64,000 nucleotides of DNA from Taudactylus pleione (Eukaryota > Chordata > Amphibia > Anura > Myobatrachidae): positions 3,005,001 through 3,069,000 of the forward strand of contig JAUIMM010000637.1 in NCBI GenBank assembly GCA_031769625.1. The letters run 5' to 3'. The translations under genes were made by a program, and so were the position numbers. This document shows, in pieces, positions 10,640 through 21,546 of this stretch (position 1 is the stretch's first letter; every line of letters starts with the position of its first letter). The notes beneath the pieces were generated by a model that worked only from the letters and a program-made list of their open reading frames with translations, had not been told where the DNA came from and ran no database searches.

Positions 10640-10790
10640 ATGTATGTGGAGTTGTTGCCCATAGCAACCATAAAGATTCTAGCTATTATCTTCTAGAAGG
10701 TGCTAGATAAATGTAGACTCTGATTGGTTGCTATGGACAACAACACCACTTCTAAAAAAAACCCGCACTTTAGTAAATATACCCCAATAA
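10640..10790. mobile_element. Palindromic MITE, CTATCTTCTAGAAGG family, left-truncated
   Basis: It has TTGCCCATAGCAACC and, in mirror image, GGTTGCTATGGACAAC around the central ATCTTCTAGAAGGTGCTAG. The right end is CGCACTTTAGTAAATATACCCC. A complete copy is at 53440-53615 and a left-end copy at 22474-22595. Confidence 0.75.
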
Positions 10791-11441
10791 ATGTGTAATG
10801 TCACAGAAAAGAGCATGTCTTATAACAATTTAAATCAAACTATGACTAGATTAACGAAGACTGGGACAGGGGGTGTGGCCATGTCATGAAGGGGAGGGGT
10901 ATGTATCACTGAGGGGGTATGGCTGCTCCCCAGGGGTATGTCTAGAACAAATAAAAGTTAGAGTTTTCTACTGCCAGTCCCCCACCTGTAACCCGGCATT
11001 TGCTGCTGGCAGGAGTGGCAGGCGTGCACGGCACCCACCCAATGGACAGACATACCAGCACTAATGATCCCGTCCAACCATACACTGAATTTTACTCCCT
11101 CACTCATAAGTTGGTGATTAATTGTAGCATCAGTTTGTCTCCAAGCCTGAAGCTATAGTGGCGGAAGTGTCTACATAGGTCTCAGTAAATGTTTGGTCTC
11201 CACTAAAATGGCCACTTCCTATACAACTCACTAGTCAGTAATGTGGAAGGTAATTCAATTGTGCGGAAGACTTTACACAGCCTCTTTTCCCCCAGAAAAA
11301 TGAACTAACCTGGAGTTCTTCTTCCTGCATAAGCCGCAGGCAGATACTTTACTGATAGAGCCATATTCCTGCATGATGTTCTCACAATGTCAGTCTCCAG
11401 TCTATCTGTATCTGAGGCCTGTCTGTGTCAGTGTGGATGTC
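10791..11441. other. Unassigned sequence
   Basis: Nothing recognised beyond short GGGGTATG-type direct repeats near 10895-10945. No coding evidence. Confidence 0.35.
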
Positions 11442-11449
11442 TGTATCAG

Positions 11450-11988
11450 GGAATCAGTATGATTTACCACCGCACGCATGGAATCCCGACACCAGCATCC
11501 CGGCAGCAGCGGAAATCCCGATCGTCCTCAGGTAAATATTAACTAACCTAATTCTACCCCCTAACCCTCCCTTAGGGGTGCCTAACCCTAACCTCCCCCC
11601 CAGTACCTAACCCCCCCTCTAAGTGCCTAAACCTAACCCCCTCTTCCCCGCTACCTAAACCTAAGCCCCCCTGGGGGTGCCTAACCCTAACCTCCCCCCT
11701 GGGGTGCCCAACCCTAACCCCCCCTTCCCATAGCCTAAACCTAAGCTCCCGCGGGGGTGCCTAGCCCTAGGTCCCCCCGGGAACCCTAAACCTAACCCTC
11801 CCCCCCCCGCAGCTATCCGCGCTCGGCGCCCGGCGTCCCTTCTATCGGTAAGCCGGGCGCCGGTCTCCCGGCGTATGTCTAATGACAGGCATCGGCATAT
11901 CGATGCCTGTCTTTAGACCCTTGCCGGGATATGACAGTCGGGAAGCCCGCTGTCGTGATTAGGTCCGCCGGCTTCCCGACTGCATACC
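11450..11988. mobile_element. Telomere-like minisatellite transposon, copy a
   Basis: A 539-bp element that begins GGAATCAGTATG and ends CCCGACTGCATACC. It is flanked by an exact 8-bp TSD TGTATCAG at 11442-11449 and 11989-11996. Short unique ends rich in AATCCCGA / GGCATCCCG words enclose a minisatellite of CCTAACCCTAACC-type units (about 11545-11815). The closest relative is 19281-19885, with the same termini and a different TSD. The 8-bp TSD is compatible with hAT. Confidence 0.8.
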
Positions 11989-12099
11989 TGTATCAGAGAG
12001 GGTTGGGGGGAGAGGGTCCCGCATGTTTCATTTTCATCTCACTGGGCCCCACAATTTCTGATCATTTGCCTGTAATGAGAATAGTGATTGCTTTTAGGC

Positions 12100-12441
12100 C
12101 ATACTTGCCGACTTTGTGGCTGCCCCTCCGGGAAGGGGAATGCAGGTCGGCTCAGCAAGGGGTGAGTGGGAGCGTGTTGCTGGAAAATGAGTGGACCCAT
12201 GAGTGCGATGATTGTGGCCTCGCCCCCTGCTACACAATGCCGCAATTACCATCATTGTGAAGTGATTGCGGGGCCATGATGACGTGATTCAGCATGAATT
12301 GCGTCATCGGCCTCCCGGACTGCCCACTTTCACTCGGTAAGTGGGCAGTTGCAGGTGGGGGGGGGGCAGCAGATTCCGGGAGACTTGCCCACTCTTCTGA
12401 GCGCCCAGGAGAGCCATGACGATTTTCGGGGGCTTTGAGGC
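12100..12441. mobile_element. CATACTTGCC-family hAT-like element, partial
   Basis: It begins CATACTTGCCGACTTTGTGG and contains the block GATGACGTGATTCAGC followed by GGGAGACTTGCCCACTCTTC. The expected right terminus GGCAAGTATG is absent. The family is placed by the complete copy at 56105-56471, which has an 8-bp TSD. Confidence 0.6.
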
Positions 12442-13230
12442 CATTCCGCAACAGTAGGAAAGTATGTTCTAGGCATTTTATGAAAACGATGAGTGCATTT
12501 ATCGGCAATACAGCCCTGAATGTGCTGGTATTTACAAGTGACTTAACAGAAGATATTGCCTTTATAAACAATCGTCTACAGCACATACCCGTGAGTCCAG
12601 GTTGTAAGCTGTCTTTTTGAGGTCTTGTAGTGCTCTCTGCATAAATTCAAAGGCATGGCAATCCACACAGGGGCGACCTGGGAACGTAAAGTGAATTTAC
12701 ATTGTCATACAGTTATGTGGCTCTTGATTAGTGCAGATTCCAACTTCTAGGTATAGCTGGAGGATGATGACAGCTTTAATTCTAGTGGTAACTATCAGCA
12801 ATTATCCTTCCAATTCCTAGAACTTTGCTTTCTTTGAAAGTCTCAATGGCAGTCGTCTGTTAATCCCCAAATAAGTGAAAGGGTAATTATAATGAACTGT
12901 ACTCAGATATAGATGCAAATACATGAAACAATGAATTGTTTGCAATATGTATTTATTTTTATTCATCTTAAAGTACATGGTACAAAGGCTACTGTAACTG
13001 GTAAAGTAGGCACAAGCTGGCATTAGTGCCAGTGTCTTGCACATCTGCACATTCACACTGTTTTCTGGGCATGCGCAGAGCGATTTACTTGTAAATATGC
13101 TACGCTAACTGGCGTATTTCTCACATTAACAATGAAAATGAGTCACACAGAGATAAAACCAGACGAAGATAAGGTGGTGAACAAACTGAGCAGTGAGCCA
13201 CTGCAATTCCTTGCGCTCTTGTTGTATAGT
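12442..13230. other. Unassigned sequence
   Basis: No gene recognised. Low-complexity and AT-rich, with no clear repeat ends. Confidence 0.35.
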
Positions 13231-13257
13231 GTGTGTATATATATATATATATATATC
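13231..13257. repeat. TG/TA microsatellite
   Basis: A short (TG)n then (TA)n run lies exactly at the 5' boundary of the L2 LINE sequence. Confidence 0.8.
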
Positions 13258-16200
13258 ACTCACCTTCTCCCACACCCCCCGGCCTGGGGGTCGCCATGGT
13301 GGTGGTGTTGGGGTCCTTCTATCCACCAGTTATTCCTACCAGCTAATACCCTCTGAACCATCTCTTACATTCCCCACATTTGAGGTTCATGCTATACGCC
13401 TCTTCCAACCAGTAAACCTCAGAGTCGCTGTCATTTACCGTCCCCCTGGCTCTCCCTCCAAATTCCTTGACAACTTCACTTCCTGGCTCCCTCACTTTCT
13501 CTCCTCAGATCTTCCATCCATTATCCTAGGTGATTTTAATATTCCTATTGACATTCCTACAGAATCCTCTACAGCTAAACTCCTTACCCTCACCTCTTCA
13601 TTTGGTCTCGCCCAATGGACCTCATCACCCTCCCATGTGAGTGGGCACTCACTTGACCTGGTCTTTACTCACCGTTGTGATATCTCTGATTACTCTAATT
13701 CCCCATTCCCCCTCTCTGACCATCACCTTCTCTCTTTTAACCTATCCCTCTCTCCTTCCCCTCCTTTACCTCCTAAGGCTACCATTACTAAGCGTAACAT
13801 TGAGGCTATTGACACTGTTGCTTTTTCCTCTCTGCTGGACTCGCTTCTTTCACCTATCCCTTCTCTCTCCTGTCCTGAACAAGCTACTTCCTTGTACAAT
13901 TCCTCCCTTACTTCTGCTCTTGACTCTGTTGCTCCGGCAATAACTACTCAACCTCGCAGATTCACACCACAACCCTGGCATTCCAAATGCACCAGGTACC
14001 TGCAAAAGTGTTCAAGAATTGCTGAGCGTCAGTGGAGAAAATCACGCTCTAAGGCTGACTTCCTCCATTTCAAATTTATTCTCTCATCCTACAGTGCTGC
14101 CCTGTCCCTCTCCAAACAAACATATTTCAAGAACTTCATCTCCTCCCAGTCCTCAAACCCCCGGTGTCTCTTTGGCACGTTCAGCTCCCTCCTCTGCCCT
14201 TCCCCTCCTCGCCTCCCCTCCTCGCTCGCTGCCCTTGACTTTGCCACCTACTTTACATCTAAAATAGACTCCATACATGAGGACATCATATTCCATCAGA
14301 CCCTCAGCACTCCTCCCCCTCCTTTCCCTGACCAACCCTCCCCTTCTGTCTCACCAACTCTGACATCCTTCTCCCTTGTTTCTGGAGAGGAAGTCATGGC
14401 CCTCATCAGGTCCTTCCCTCCTTCCACGTCCCCTCTTGACCCTATCCCTTTCCGTCTCCTCTGTTACCTATCTCCTTCTGCCTGTTCCCATCTTGCTCAC
14501 CTCCTCAATCTCTCCCTATCATCTGGCACTGTCTCTTCTGCATTCAAACATGCCCTTGTCTCCCCCATTCTTAAAAAAACACCCTTGATCCTAACATACT
14601 CTCCAACTACAGACCAATCTCTCTCCTCCCTTTTGCTTCCAAGCTCCTTGAGCGGATTGTTTACAACCACCTTAATACCTTTCTTTCCTCCCACTCCCTC
14701 CTTGACTCATTTCAATCTGGCTTCTGTTCTCTCCACTCCACTGAAACTGCCCTCACAAAAGTCAGCAACGACCTACTTGCTGCTAAATCCAAGGGCCACT
14801 ACTCTCTGCTCATTCTCCTTGACCTCTCTGCTGCATTTGACACTGTAGACCACCCTCTCCTCCTGCAAATCCTTCACTCTCTTGGTTTATGTGGCACTGC
14901 CCTCTCCTGGCTTTCCTCCTACCTCTCTGATCATTCATTCTCTGTGTCCTCTCATGACTCCTCTTCCCCCCCACTTCCACTAACAGTAGCAGTTCCCCAA
15001 GGTTCTGTTCTTGGACCTCTGCTGTTCTCCCTATATACATCCTCTTTAGGTGAACTCATAAACTCCTTTAACCTCCAATATCATCTCTATGCTGATGATA
15101 CTCAAATTTACCTTTCCACCCCTGAGCTCTCCCCCTCGCTCCTTACCCATATCTCCAGCTGTCTCTCTGCTGTCTCTTCATGGATGTCCCAGCGCTTTCT
15201 TAAACTTAACATGTCTAAGACTGAGCTGATCATCTTCCCACCCTCTTCCACTACCTCACTTCCCACAATTTCATTATCTATCTATTGATGGCACAACTAT
15301 CTCCTCTAGCCCCAAAGTGCTCTGTCTTGGAGTTATCCTAGACTCCTCCCTCTCCTTTAAACCACACATTCAGCACCTCTCGCAGTCCAGCCGTTTCCAC
15401 CTAAAAAATATCTTGAGGATTAGACCCTTTCTCACCCAGTATGCCACTAAAACCCTCATTCACTCACTGGTCATTTCCAGATAGGACTACTGTAACCTTC
15501 TCCTAGCTGGCCTCCCAGTCTCTCACCTCTCTCCACTACAATCTGTTCTCAATGCTGTTGCTCAGCTCATCTTCCTTTCCAGACATTCTACATCTGCCTC
15601 CCCTCTCCTTCAAGCCCTACACTGGCTCCCCTTCCCCTTCAGATGCCAATTCAAGGTTCTTACACTCACCTACAAAGCCCTCACCAAATCTTCTCGCTCA
15701 TACATTTCTGACCTTCTCTCCCTTCACACTCCTGCCCATCCACTTCGCTCAACAAATGCATGCCGCATCTCTTGCCAACTGATTACTTCCTCCCACTCCC
15801 GCATCCAAGATTTTGCCCGTGCTGCTCCCTACCTTTGGAATGCTCTCCCTCTCCATATCAGACTCTCCAACTCTCTACTAATCTTCAAACGGGCTCTCAA
15901 GACCCACTACTTCATCAAGGCCTTCCAGCTCTCATCCTAATCCACTTCATGCTCTTTCCTCCCTATCTTCCCCCTTCTGTGTCACGCCTGTCTGTCTGCC
16001 CCTCCCCTTTAGAATGTAAGCTCTCACGAGCAGGGACCTCTTCCCTCATGTGCTTCTCTTTACATTTTCTTCTACTCTTTACTCCGCATAAGGGCACCTA
16101 ACACGTGACTGCCAACTCCCTGCTGCATATTGGGAGTGCTTTAATCGCTATTGCAGCAATGTATATAAATCGTGTCCTTGTCTTGCACTGTAATGTACTG

Positions 16201-16300
16201 TAAGTTACTTGTTTCTTGTTCACTTACTAGTTCTATGTACCATGTAAGGCACTGCGAAACACTTGTGGTGCCATATAAATAAAGGATAATAATAATAATA
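13256..16300 (+). mobile_element. L2-clade non-LTR retrotransposon, 5'-truncated
   Basis: A 3-kb LINE copy. It enters partway through the endonuclease domain, continues through reverse transcriptase and ends with an L2-style 3' tail (GGTGCCATATAAATAAAGG followed by an ATA/AAT-type repeat to about 16300). The tail and the C-terminal LPLHIRLSNS motif separate L2 from CR1 and Rex1, though I assign the clade from memory of family motifs. Loss of the 5' end is the usual result of incomplete reverse transcription. Confidence 0.85.
13265..15942 (+). pseudogene. L2 ORF2 remnant: AP endonuclease and reverse transcriptase
   Basis: The first frame (open to 14848, frame 2) gives an apurinic endonuclease domain with AVIYRPPGSP, ILGDFNIP, a GHSLDLVFTH stretch and SDHHLL. 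The N-terminal catalytic part is missing. A frameshift near the A-run at 14573-14586 moves to frame 1, where the RT continues with [34 protein letters not shown] and the catalytic YADD at 15088-15099. A second frameshift at about 15275-15290 and an in-frame TAG at 15482-15484 follow. The C-terminal part (ALHWLPF, APYLWNALPLHIRL) continues to about 15942. The element once nicked target DNA and copied its RNA; this copy cannot encode a working protein. Confidence 0.88.
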
Positions 16301-16364
16301 TATACAGTATATATTCAAAACCTGCTGCAAGTAATTAAGGTCTAGTTAAGACCCTAGAGATATA

Positions 16365-16899
16365 GGGCTGTATTCAGAGGCGGCCGTACGGTCTACGACC
16401 GCACGGCCGCCTCGATGTTTGTCTAGTGCGCATGCGCATGAGGGAGCCGGCTCCCTCGTGCGCATGCGTGAGACCCGCTACGACCGACAGCGCTGGTCGT
16501 AGCGGGTCTCCTTCCAAAGGGGGCGAGCTGTCGATGTTTATTGACAGCTCGCCCCGTTTGGAAGGCGGGCCGGGGGGGTGGCAGCCCAAACGGAGGCGTT
16601 CCCATGGGAACGCCTACCATTTGGGGGAGGCCCCACTGACATCACAAGTGATGTCAGTGGAGAGCTTCCGGCTCTGACAGAGCCAGAAGCTCTCCAGGGC
16701 TTACGACAAGTGAGACCCTACCCTAGGGTCTCGTCGTAAGCCCCGATGGTCGCGATGGTCATCACCCGAGCGGTCGTTAGAGCTGTGGGTGTTAACCCAC
16801 AGCCTAACGACAGCAACAGAGGCGGGCGGTCAGGATGCAAGTGGCCGCCCAGTTTCTGAGCGACCGCTTGCATCCTCCGTCCGCCTCTGAATGAGGCCC
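16365..16899. mobile_element. Hairpin-chain PIF/Harbinger-like MITE, copy 2
   Basis: The ends are GGGCTGTATTCAGAGGCGG and CCGCCTCTGAATGAGGCCC, with TSD ATA at 16362-16364 and 16900-16902. Hairpins follow the same order as copy 1, read from the other end. One is GGGGGCGAGCTGTC / GACAGCTCGCCCC, where copy 1 has GGGGGCGTGCTGTC / GACAGCACGCCCC. Another is GAGAGCTTCCGGCTCT / AGAGCCAGAAGCTCTC, where copy 1 has GAGTGCTTTTGGCTCT and its partner. Stems keep pairing although their sequence has changed. Confidence 0.85.
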
Positions 16900-17208
16900 A
16901 TAATCTCAAACAAAGAATAAAAATAGGATGATTACTGTGCTTGATATTTGAGTAGTATTTAATTTATATCAATAACCAATGTATAGAAAAATATACATAA
17001 ATAAGTATATATATGTTTGCTCTCTATTAATAAACAGGAGGCTTGTTTAATTTCAACAACAATGGTTTTATTACTAAAAGCATAAACACAAACTAAAAAT
17101 TCAACACATAACAAATAACTTCACATGTAGAGCAGCATATTTCATAATACACATGTATAGTTGTAAAAACCACAGTAGCTTCAAAAAAGATATGAAGAAT
17201 CCATTTTC

Positions 17209-17738
17209 AGGATGTGGTCGGCATCCCAGCGTGCGGGATGCCGACGGTTTGAACACCGGTTTTGAAATCCCGACAGGTCGGGATCCCGGCACCAGTATCT
17301 CGAAGGTAAGTATGGGGTGTTAGGGGGAGGTTAGGGTTAGGCATTAGGGGGAGAATTAGGGTTAGACACCAGGCAGGGAGTGTTAGGATTAGGGTTAGGT
17401 AGCGGGGTTAGGGTTAGGCACTAGGGGGAGGGTTAGGGTTAGACACCAGGTAGGGAGTGTTAGGATTAGGGTGCGGGGAGGGGGAGGTTAGGTTTAGGCT
17501 CTAGGGGGAGGTTAGGTTTAGGCACCAGAGAGGGGGTGTTCGGTTTAGGGTGCGGGGAGGGGGAGGTTAGGTTTAGGCACTAGGGGGGAGGTTAAGGTTA
17601 GGCACCGGGGAGGGAGGGTTAGGGTAGGAGTTAGAAAAATACTTACCTATCTTCCCTATGGGTGTCAGGGTGTTGGGATGCTGCTGTCGGTATTCTGATC
17701 AGCGGCATCCCGACAGCAGGGATTTCATAGCCAACCCC
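17209..17738. mobile_element. Telomere-like minisatellite transposon, copy b
   Basis: Inserted in the left arm of the 3.2-kb inverted-repeat element. The mirrored arm gives the uninterrupted sequence and so the boundaries. The ends contain GTCGGCATCCCAGCG and CGGCATCCCGACAGC. The interior (about 17310-17640) is a GTTAGGGTTAGGCA-type minisatellite. The TSD is degraded. Confidence 0.75.
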
Positions 17739-17865
17739 TATATTCTATTGCATTACTTGCAATCCAAACCACACAAAAGGTGACTTTGCTCTTTACACTT
17801 ATAACTTTCTGATAACACTCCTGGTAGTTAGATTACCTCAATCTTTATGAGCCGGGTGCTCCTCT

Positions 17866-18205
17866 CCCCACAAGGAGCCGCGGCTGGAGGTAGGGGTGAA
17901 GTTTATGGCAGCATGCAGCAGCTTCTACAATCTGTTCCCGGCAGCTCGGCACATATATCTGGGTGTGTCACAGAGTCAACGTGGTTCATCCTGTGAATGA
18001 CTGGGACTTTCTCAAGCCAGTCTTGAGAAAGTCCCGGTCAATCACGGGACAAAACGCATTGACGTCATCCTCCATATATTCTTGGTTTCTGCCACCGCTC
18101 CGATTTATGCTGTGACTCACCCAGATATTGTAGCAGCCGCTGCACACTGCCGTAAGCTTCAATCCTACCTCCAGCCATGGTTCCCTGTAGGGAGAGGAGT
18201 ACCCG
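17866..18205. repeat. Inverted repeat with 40-bp arms
   Basis: GGGTGCTCCTCTCCCCACAA and GGCTGGAGGTAGG on the left mirror CCTACCTCCAGCC and GGGAGAGGAGTACCC on the right. A perfect inner hairpin (GGGACTTTCTCAAG / CTTGAGAAAGTCCC) lies near 18002-18036. Probably a non-autonomous transposon inside the larger inverted-repeat element. Confidence 0.6.
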
Positions 18206-18353
18206 GTAAATGGACCTCTGTGTGGCCACGCATTTTCAATGGTCCATTCTTCTTCTTCATCATTATATACAATTGTGTGCAAAAGGACACCGGCTCATAC
18301 AGAGTAATGCAGAGACACCTATGTTCAAGAATTGCATACTAACGGCTGCTTAC

Positions 18354-19064
18354 TAATACCCCTTTCACATTGCAAAAGTAACTCGGGATATTGCCGGGTC
18401 GAAGTGCAGTGTGAACGCGCCACTAGAAAAATTCCCGGGTCAAACAACCCGGCATTTCAACCCTGCAATCAACCAGGGTTGAACACTGGACCGACCCAGG
18501 TCGTAGTGCAGTGTGAACAGGCCCTACCCGGGTTATCCAACCCGGGACTCAGCAAACACAGCTGATTGGATGAGTCTCACTTGATGATGTCAGCAGCCAG
18601 ACACACAGGCAGCACACTGCAGAAAACAGCAGAGGCAGCATTCCCGCAGTCTGAAATAATAATACCACTACTGTCATTACAGTGATGGCTCATTGGAGTG
18701 ATGAAGAAGTGAACTGTACACTATGCTGTCAGAAGCTGCATCATGCTCTCACTGGCTGAATCATATAGCAGTAAAGCACAAACACTCATGAACTCAGGGC
18801 TACAGTTCCATCAGCCATGATTCCTGCAATGCTGGGAGCAGCCCCCCCACCCCTCACTTTTGTTCCCTTTTGCCATCTTATCTTTGTAAGCCTGAAAAAG
18901 TAAACTTTTAATGATATTCATAGGGCTTTACAGGGCTGACCTGGGTTCATTGTGAACTGGGCCAACCCGGGAATAACCTGGGTTGAAGGTGCAGTGTCAA
19001 AGGGGTCTGACTCGGGTCGTAGCTGGGTTGGACCAGTGTTCAAAATCCCAGGTCAGGGGTATAA
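18354..19064. mobile_element. Non-autonomous element with ACCCCTTTCACA ends
   Basis: The left end TAATACCCCTTTCACATTGC is mirrored by GCAGTGTCAAAGGGGT at 18991-19006. A further mirrored block (GACCTGGGATTTTG-like, ending CAGGGGTATAA) extends to about 19064. Internal words GTGCAGTGTGAAC and AACCCGG recur on both strands. Non-coding; hAT-like by appearance only. Confidence 0.55.
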
Positions 19065-19280
19065 TTAACCAGCTTGCATGCTTTTTAAGTGAGGACACTG
19101 AACTGGCTACTAATTGGCTCATGTTTACTAAATAGACAACTAACAACACAATTGTGGACCTATTTATAAGAACAAAGTAACCTTCTTGTGTGGTTTGGAT
19201 TCCAACCAATAGAAAATAGATAATTCATATCTTTTTTGAAGCTACTGTGGTTTTTACAACTATACATGTGTATTATGAAA

Positions 19281-19885
19281 GGAATCGGTATGGAATCCCG
19301 GCTGCCGCATGGCCGGCAGTTCGATTCCCGGCAGCGGCAGCCCGACAGATCAGCAGAGCCCGGCAGCGGAAGCCCGACAGCGCTGGAAATCCCGATCGTC
19401 CCTAAGGTGAGTATAAACTAACCTAACTTAACCCCCTAACCCTCCTTAGGGGTGCCTAACCCTAACCTCCCCCCGTGCCTAACCCTAATCCCCCTCTAAG
19501 TGCCTAACCCTAACCCCCTCCTTTCCCACTGCCTAAACCTAACCCTCCTAACCCCCTCCTTTCCCACCCAGGGGGGTGCCTAACCCTCCCCCCCCGGGGG
19601 TGCCTAACCCTAACCCCCCCTTCCCTAGCCTAACCCTAACCCTCCCAGGGGGTGCTTAACCCTAAGTCCCCCCCGGGTGCCCTAAACCTAACCCTCCCCC
19701 CCCGCGGCTGTCCGCTCATGGCGCCCCCGGCATCCCTTCGATCGGGATGCCGGGCGCCGGTCTCCCGGCGTCGGGTAAATGACAGGCGTCTAGATATACA
19801 CGCCGGCCATTTATCCCACGCCGGGATAAAGCAGCAAGGAAGCTGGCTGTCGGTATTAAGGCAGCCGGTTTCCCGACTGCATACC
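19281..19885. mobile_element. Telomere-like minisatellite transposon, copy c
   Basis: A 605-bp element that begins GGAATCGGTATGGAATCCCG and ends CCCGACTGCATACC. It has an exact 8-bp TSD TTATGAAA (19273-19280, 19886-19893). The insertion is confirmed because the left arm of the host inverted-repeat element shows the empty sequence in mirror image. The interior (about 19410-19700) is a CCTAACCCTAACC minisatellite. Confidence 0.85.
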
Positions 19886-20011
19886 TTATGAAATATGCTG
19901 CTATACATGTGAAGTTATTTGTTATGTGTTGAATTTTTAGTATGTGTCAATGGTTTTAGTAATAAAACCATTATTGGAGAAATTAAGCAACCCACCTGTT
20001 TACTAATAGAG

Positions 20012-20016
<5 letters not shown>

Positions 20017-20055
<39 letters not shown>
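20017..20055. repeat. AT microsatellite
   Basis: An uninterrupted AT dinucleotide run in the right arm of the inverted-repeat element. The left arm has only a short ATATAT at the equivalent place, so it expanded after the arms formed. Confidence 0.9.
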
Positions 20056-20061
<6 letters not shown>

Positions 20062-20305
20062 CACAGTATATATACTTATTTATGTATAGTTTTCTATACA
20101 TTGGTTATTAATATAACTCAAATACAATTCAATACCAAGCGCAGTAATCATCCTATCTTTATAGAGATAAGCTGGTGTTAACCATAGCAGCCAAATTGGT
20201 ATTTGTTTGTATTTTCTAAACATTAGTATAATAAGTATGAAACATGGTTGCTGTGGGTTACAGAACCTTTTTTCTGTACACCAGTTTTCATAAATGTCTC
20301 CCACA

Positions 20306-21546
20306 GGGATGTGGACAATATCTCGACCGCAGGAATCCCGGAGGAAAGCTGGCAGGAGGGTTAGGCACTAAGGGGGGAGGGTTAGGTTAGGGTTAGGCAC
20401 TAAGGGGGGAGGGTTAGGTTTAGGGTTAGGCATTAAGGGGGAAGGGTTAGGTTTAGGGTTAGGCACTAAGGGGGGAGGGTTAGGTTTAGGGTTAGGCACT
20501 AAAGGGGAGGGTTAGGTTTAGGGTTAGGCACTAAAGGGGGAGGGTTAGGTTTAGGGTTAGGCACTAAAGGGGGAGGGTTAGGTTTAGGGTTAGGCACTAA
20601 GGGGGGAGGGTTAGGTTTTGGGTTAGGCACTAAAGGGGAGGGTTAGGTTTAGGGTTAGGCACTAAGGGGGAACGGTTAGGTTTTGGGTTAGGCACTAAAG
20701 GGGAGGGTTAGGTTTAGGGTTAGGCACTAAGGGGGAACGGTTAGGGTTAGGTACTAAGGGGGGAGGGTTAGGTTTTGAGTTAGGCACTAAGGGGGGAGGG
20801 TTAGGTTTAGGGTTAGGTACTAAGGGGGGAGGGTTAGGTTTAGGGTTAGGCACTAAAGGGGAGGGTTAGGTTTAGGGTTAGGCACTACGGGGGGAGGGTT
20901 AGGTTTAGGGTTAGGCACTAAGGGGGAACGGTTAGGTTTAGGGTTAGGCACTAAGGGTGGAGGGTTAGGTTTAGGGTTAGGTACTAAGGGGGGAGGGTTA
21001 GGTTTTGGGTTAGGCACTAAGGGGGGAGGGTTAGGTTTAGGGTTAGGCACTAAGGGGGGAGGGTTAGGGTAGGGAGAGGGGGAGGGTTAGGTTTAGGGTT
21101 AGGTACTAAGGGGGGAGGGTTAGGTTTTGGGTTAGGCACTAAGGGGGGAGGGTTAGGTTTATGGTTAGGCACTAAGGGGGGAGGGTTAGGTTTAGGGTTA
21201 GGCACTAAGGGGGGAGGGTTAGGGTAGGGAGAGGGGGAGGGTTAGGTTTTGGGTTAGGCACTAAGGGGGGAGGGTTAGGTTTAGGGTTAGGCACTAAGGG
21301 GGGAGGGTTAGGTTTAGGGTTAGGCACTAAGGGGGGAGGGTTAGGGTAGGGAGAGGGGGAGGGTTAGGTTTAGGGTTAGGCACTAAGGGGGGAGGGTTAG
21401 GTTTAGGGTTAGGCACTAAGGGGGGAGGGTTAGGGTATGGAGAGGGGGAGGGTAAGAATACTGACCGACAAGTGTCGGAATTCTAACCCTGTTGGGAGGA
21501 TTCTGACCACCGGTATCCCAAGCGCTGGCATCCGGTATCCATCCCC
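20306..21546. mobile_element. Telomere-like minisatellite transposon, expanded copy d
   Basis: The ends are GGGATGTGGACAATATC and CGGTATCCATCCCC, with an imperfect flank repeat (TCTCCCACA / TCTCACATA). The interior from about 20355 to 21455 is a 1.1-kb tandem array of a roughly 30-33-bp unit of the form GGTTAGGCACTAAGGGGGGA followed by GGGTTAGGTTTAG, about 33 copies. Variants such as GGGTAGGGAGAGGGGGA recur at intervals, showing higher-order duplication. The G-rich strand has many closely spaced G-runs. Frames read through the array encode only repeats. Confidence 0.8.

Larger units (their letters stand above)
16918..20158. mobile_element. Large inverted-repeat element, twice invaded
   Basis: The left arm (about 16918-17208 and 17739-17805) and right arm (about 19148-19280 and 19886-20158) are inverted copies. 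They share ATAGGATGATTACTG, AACCAATGTATAGAAAA, TTCAACACATAACAAATAAC and AATCCAAACCACACAA in mirrored order. The left arm is broken by a minisatellite transposon at 17209-17738, the right arm by a related one at 19281-19885. The middle holds a further inverted repeat (17866-18205) and a MITE (18354-19064). There is no coding capacity and the TSD is unclear, so the class is unknown. Confidence 0.75.

Noticed and set aside
13256..16300. Assignment of the LINE to Rex1 or CR1
   Set aside because: The 3' tail with GGTGCCATATAAATAAA and the C-terminal LPLHIRLS motif fit L2 better. I could not run a phylogeny, so this remains a judgement.
20853..21050. Minus-strand frame encoding Pro-Asn-Pro-Lys repeats
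   Set aside because: It is a translation of the G-rich minisatellite and not a protein gene.
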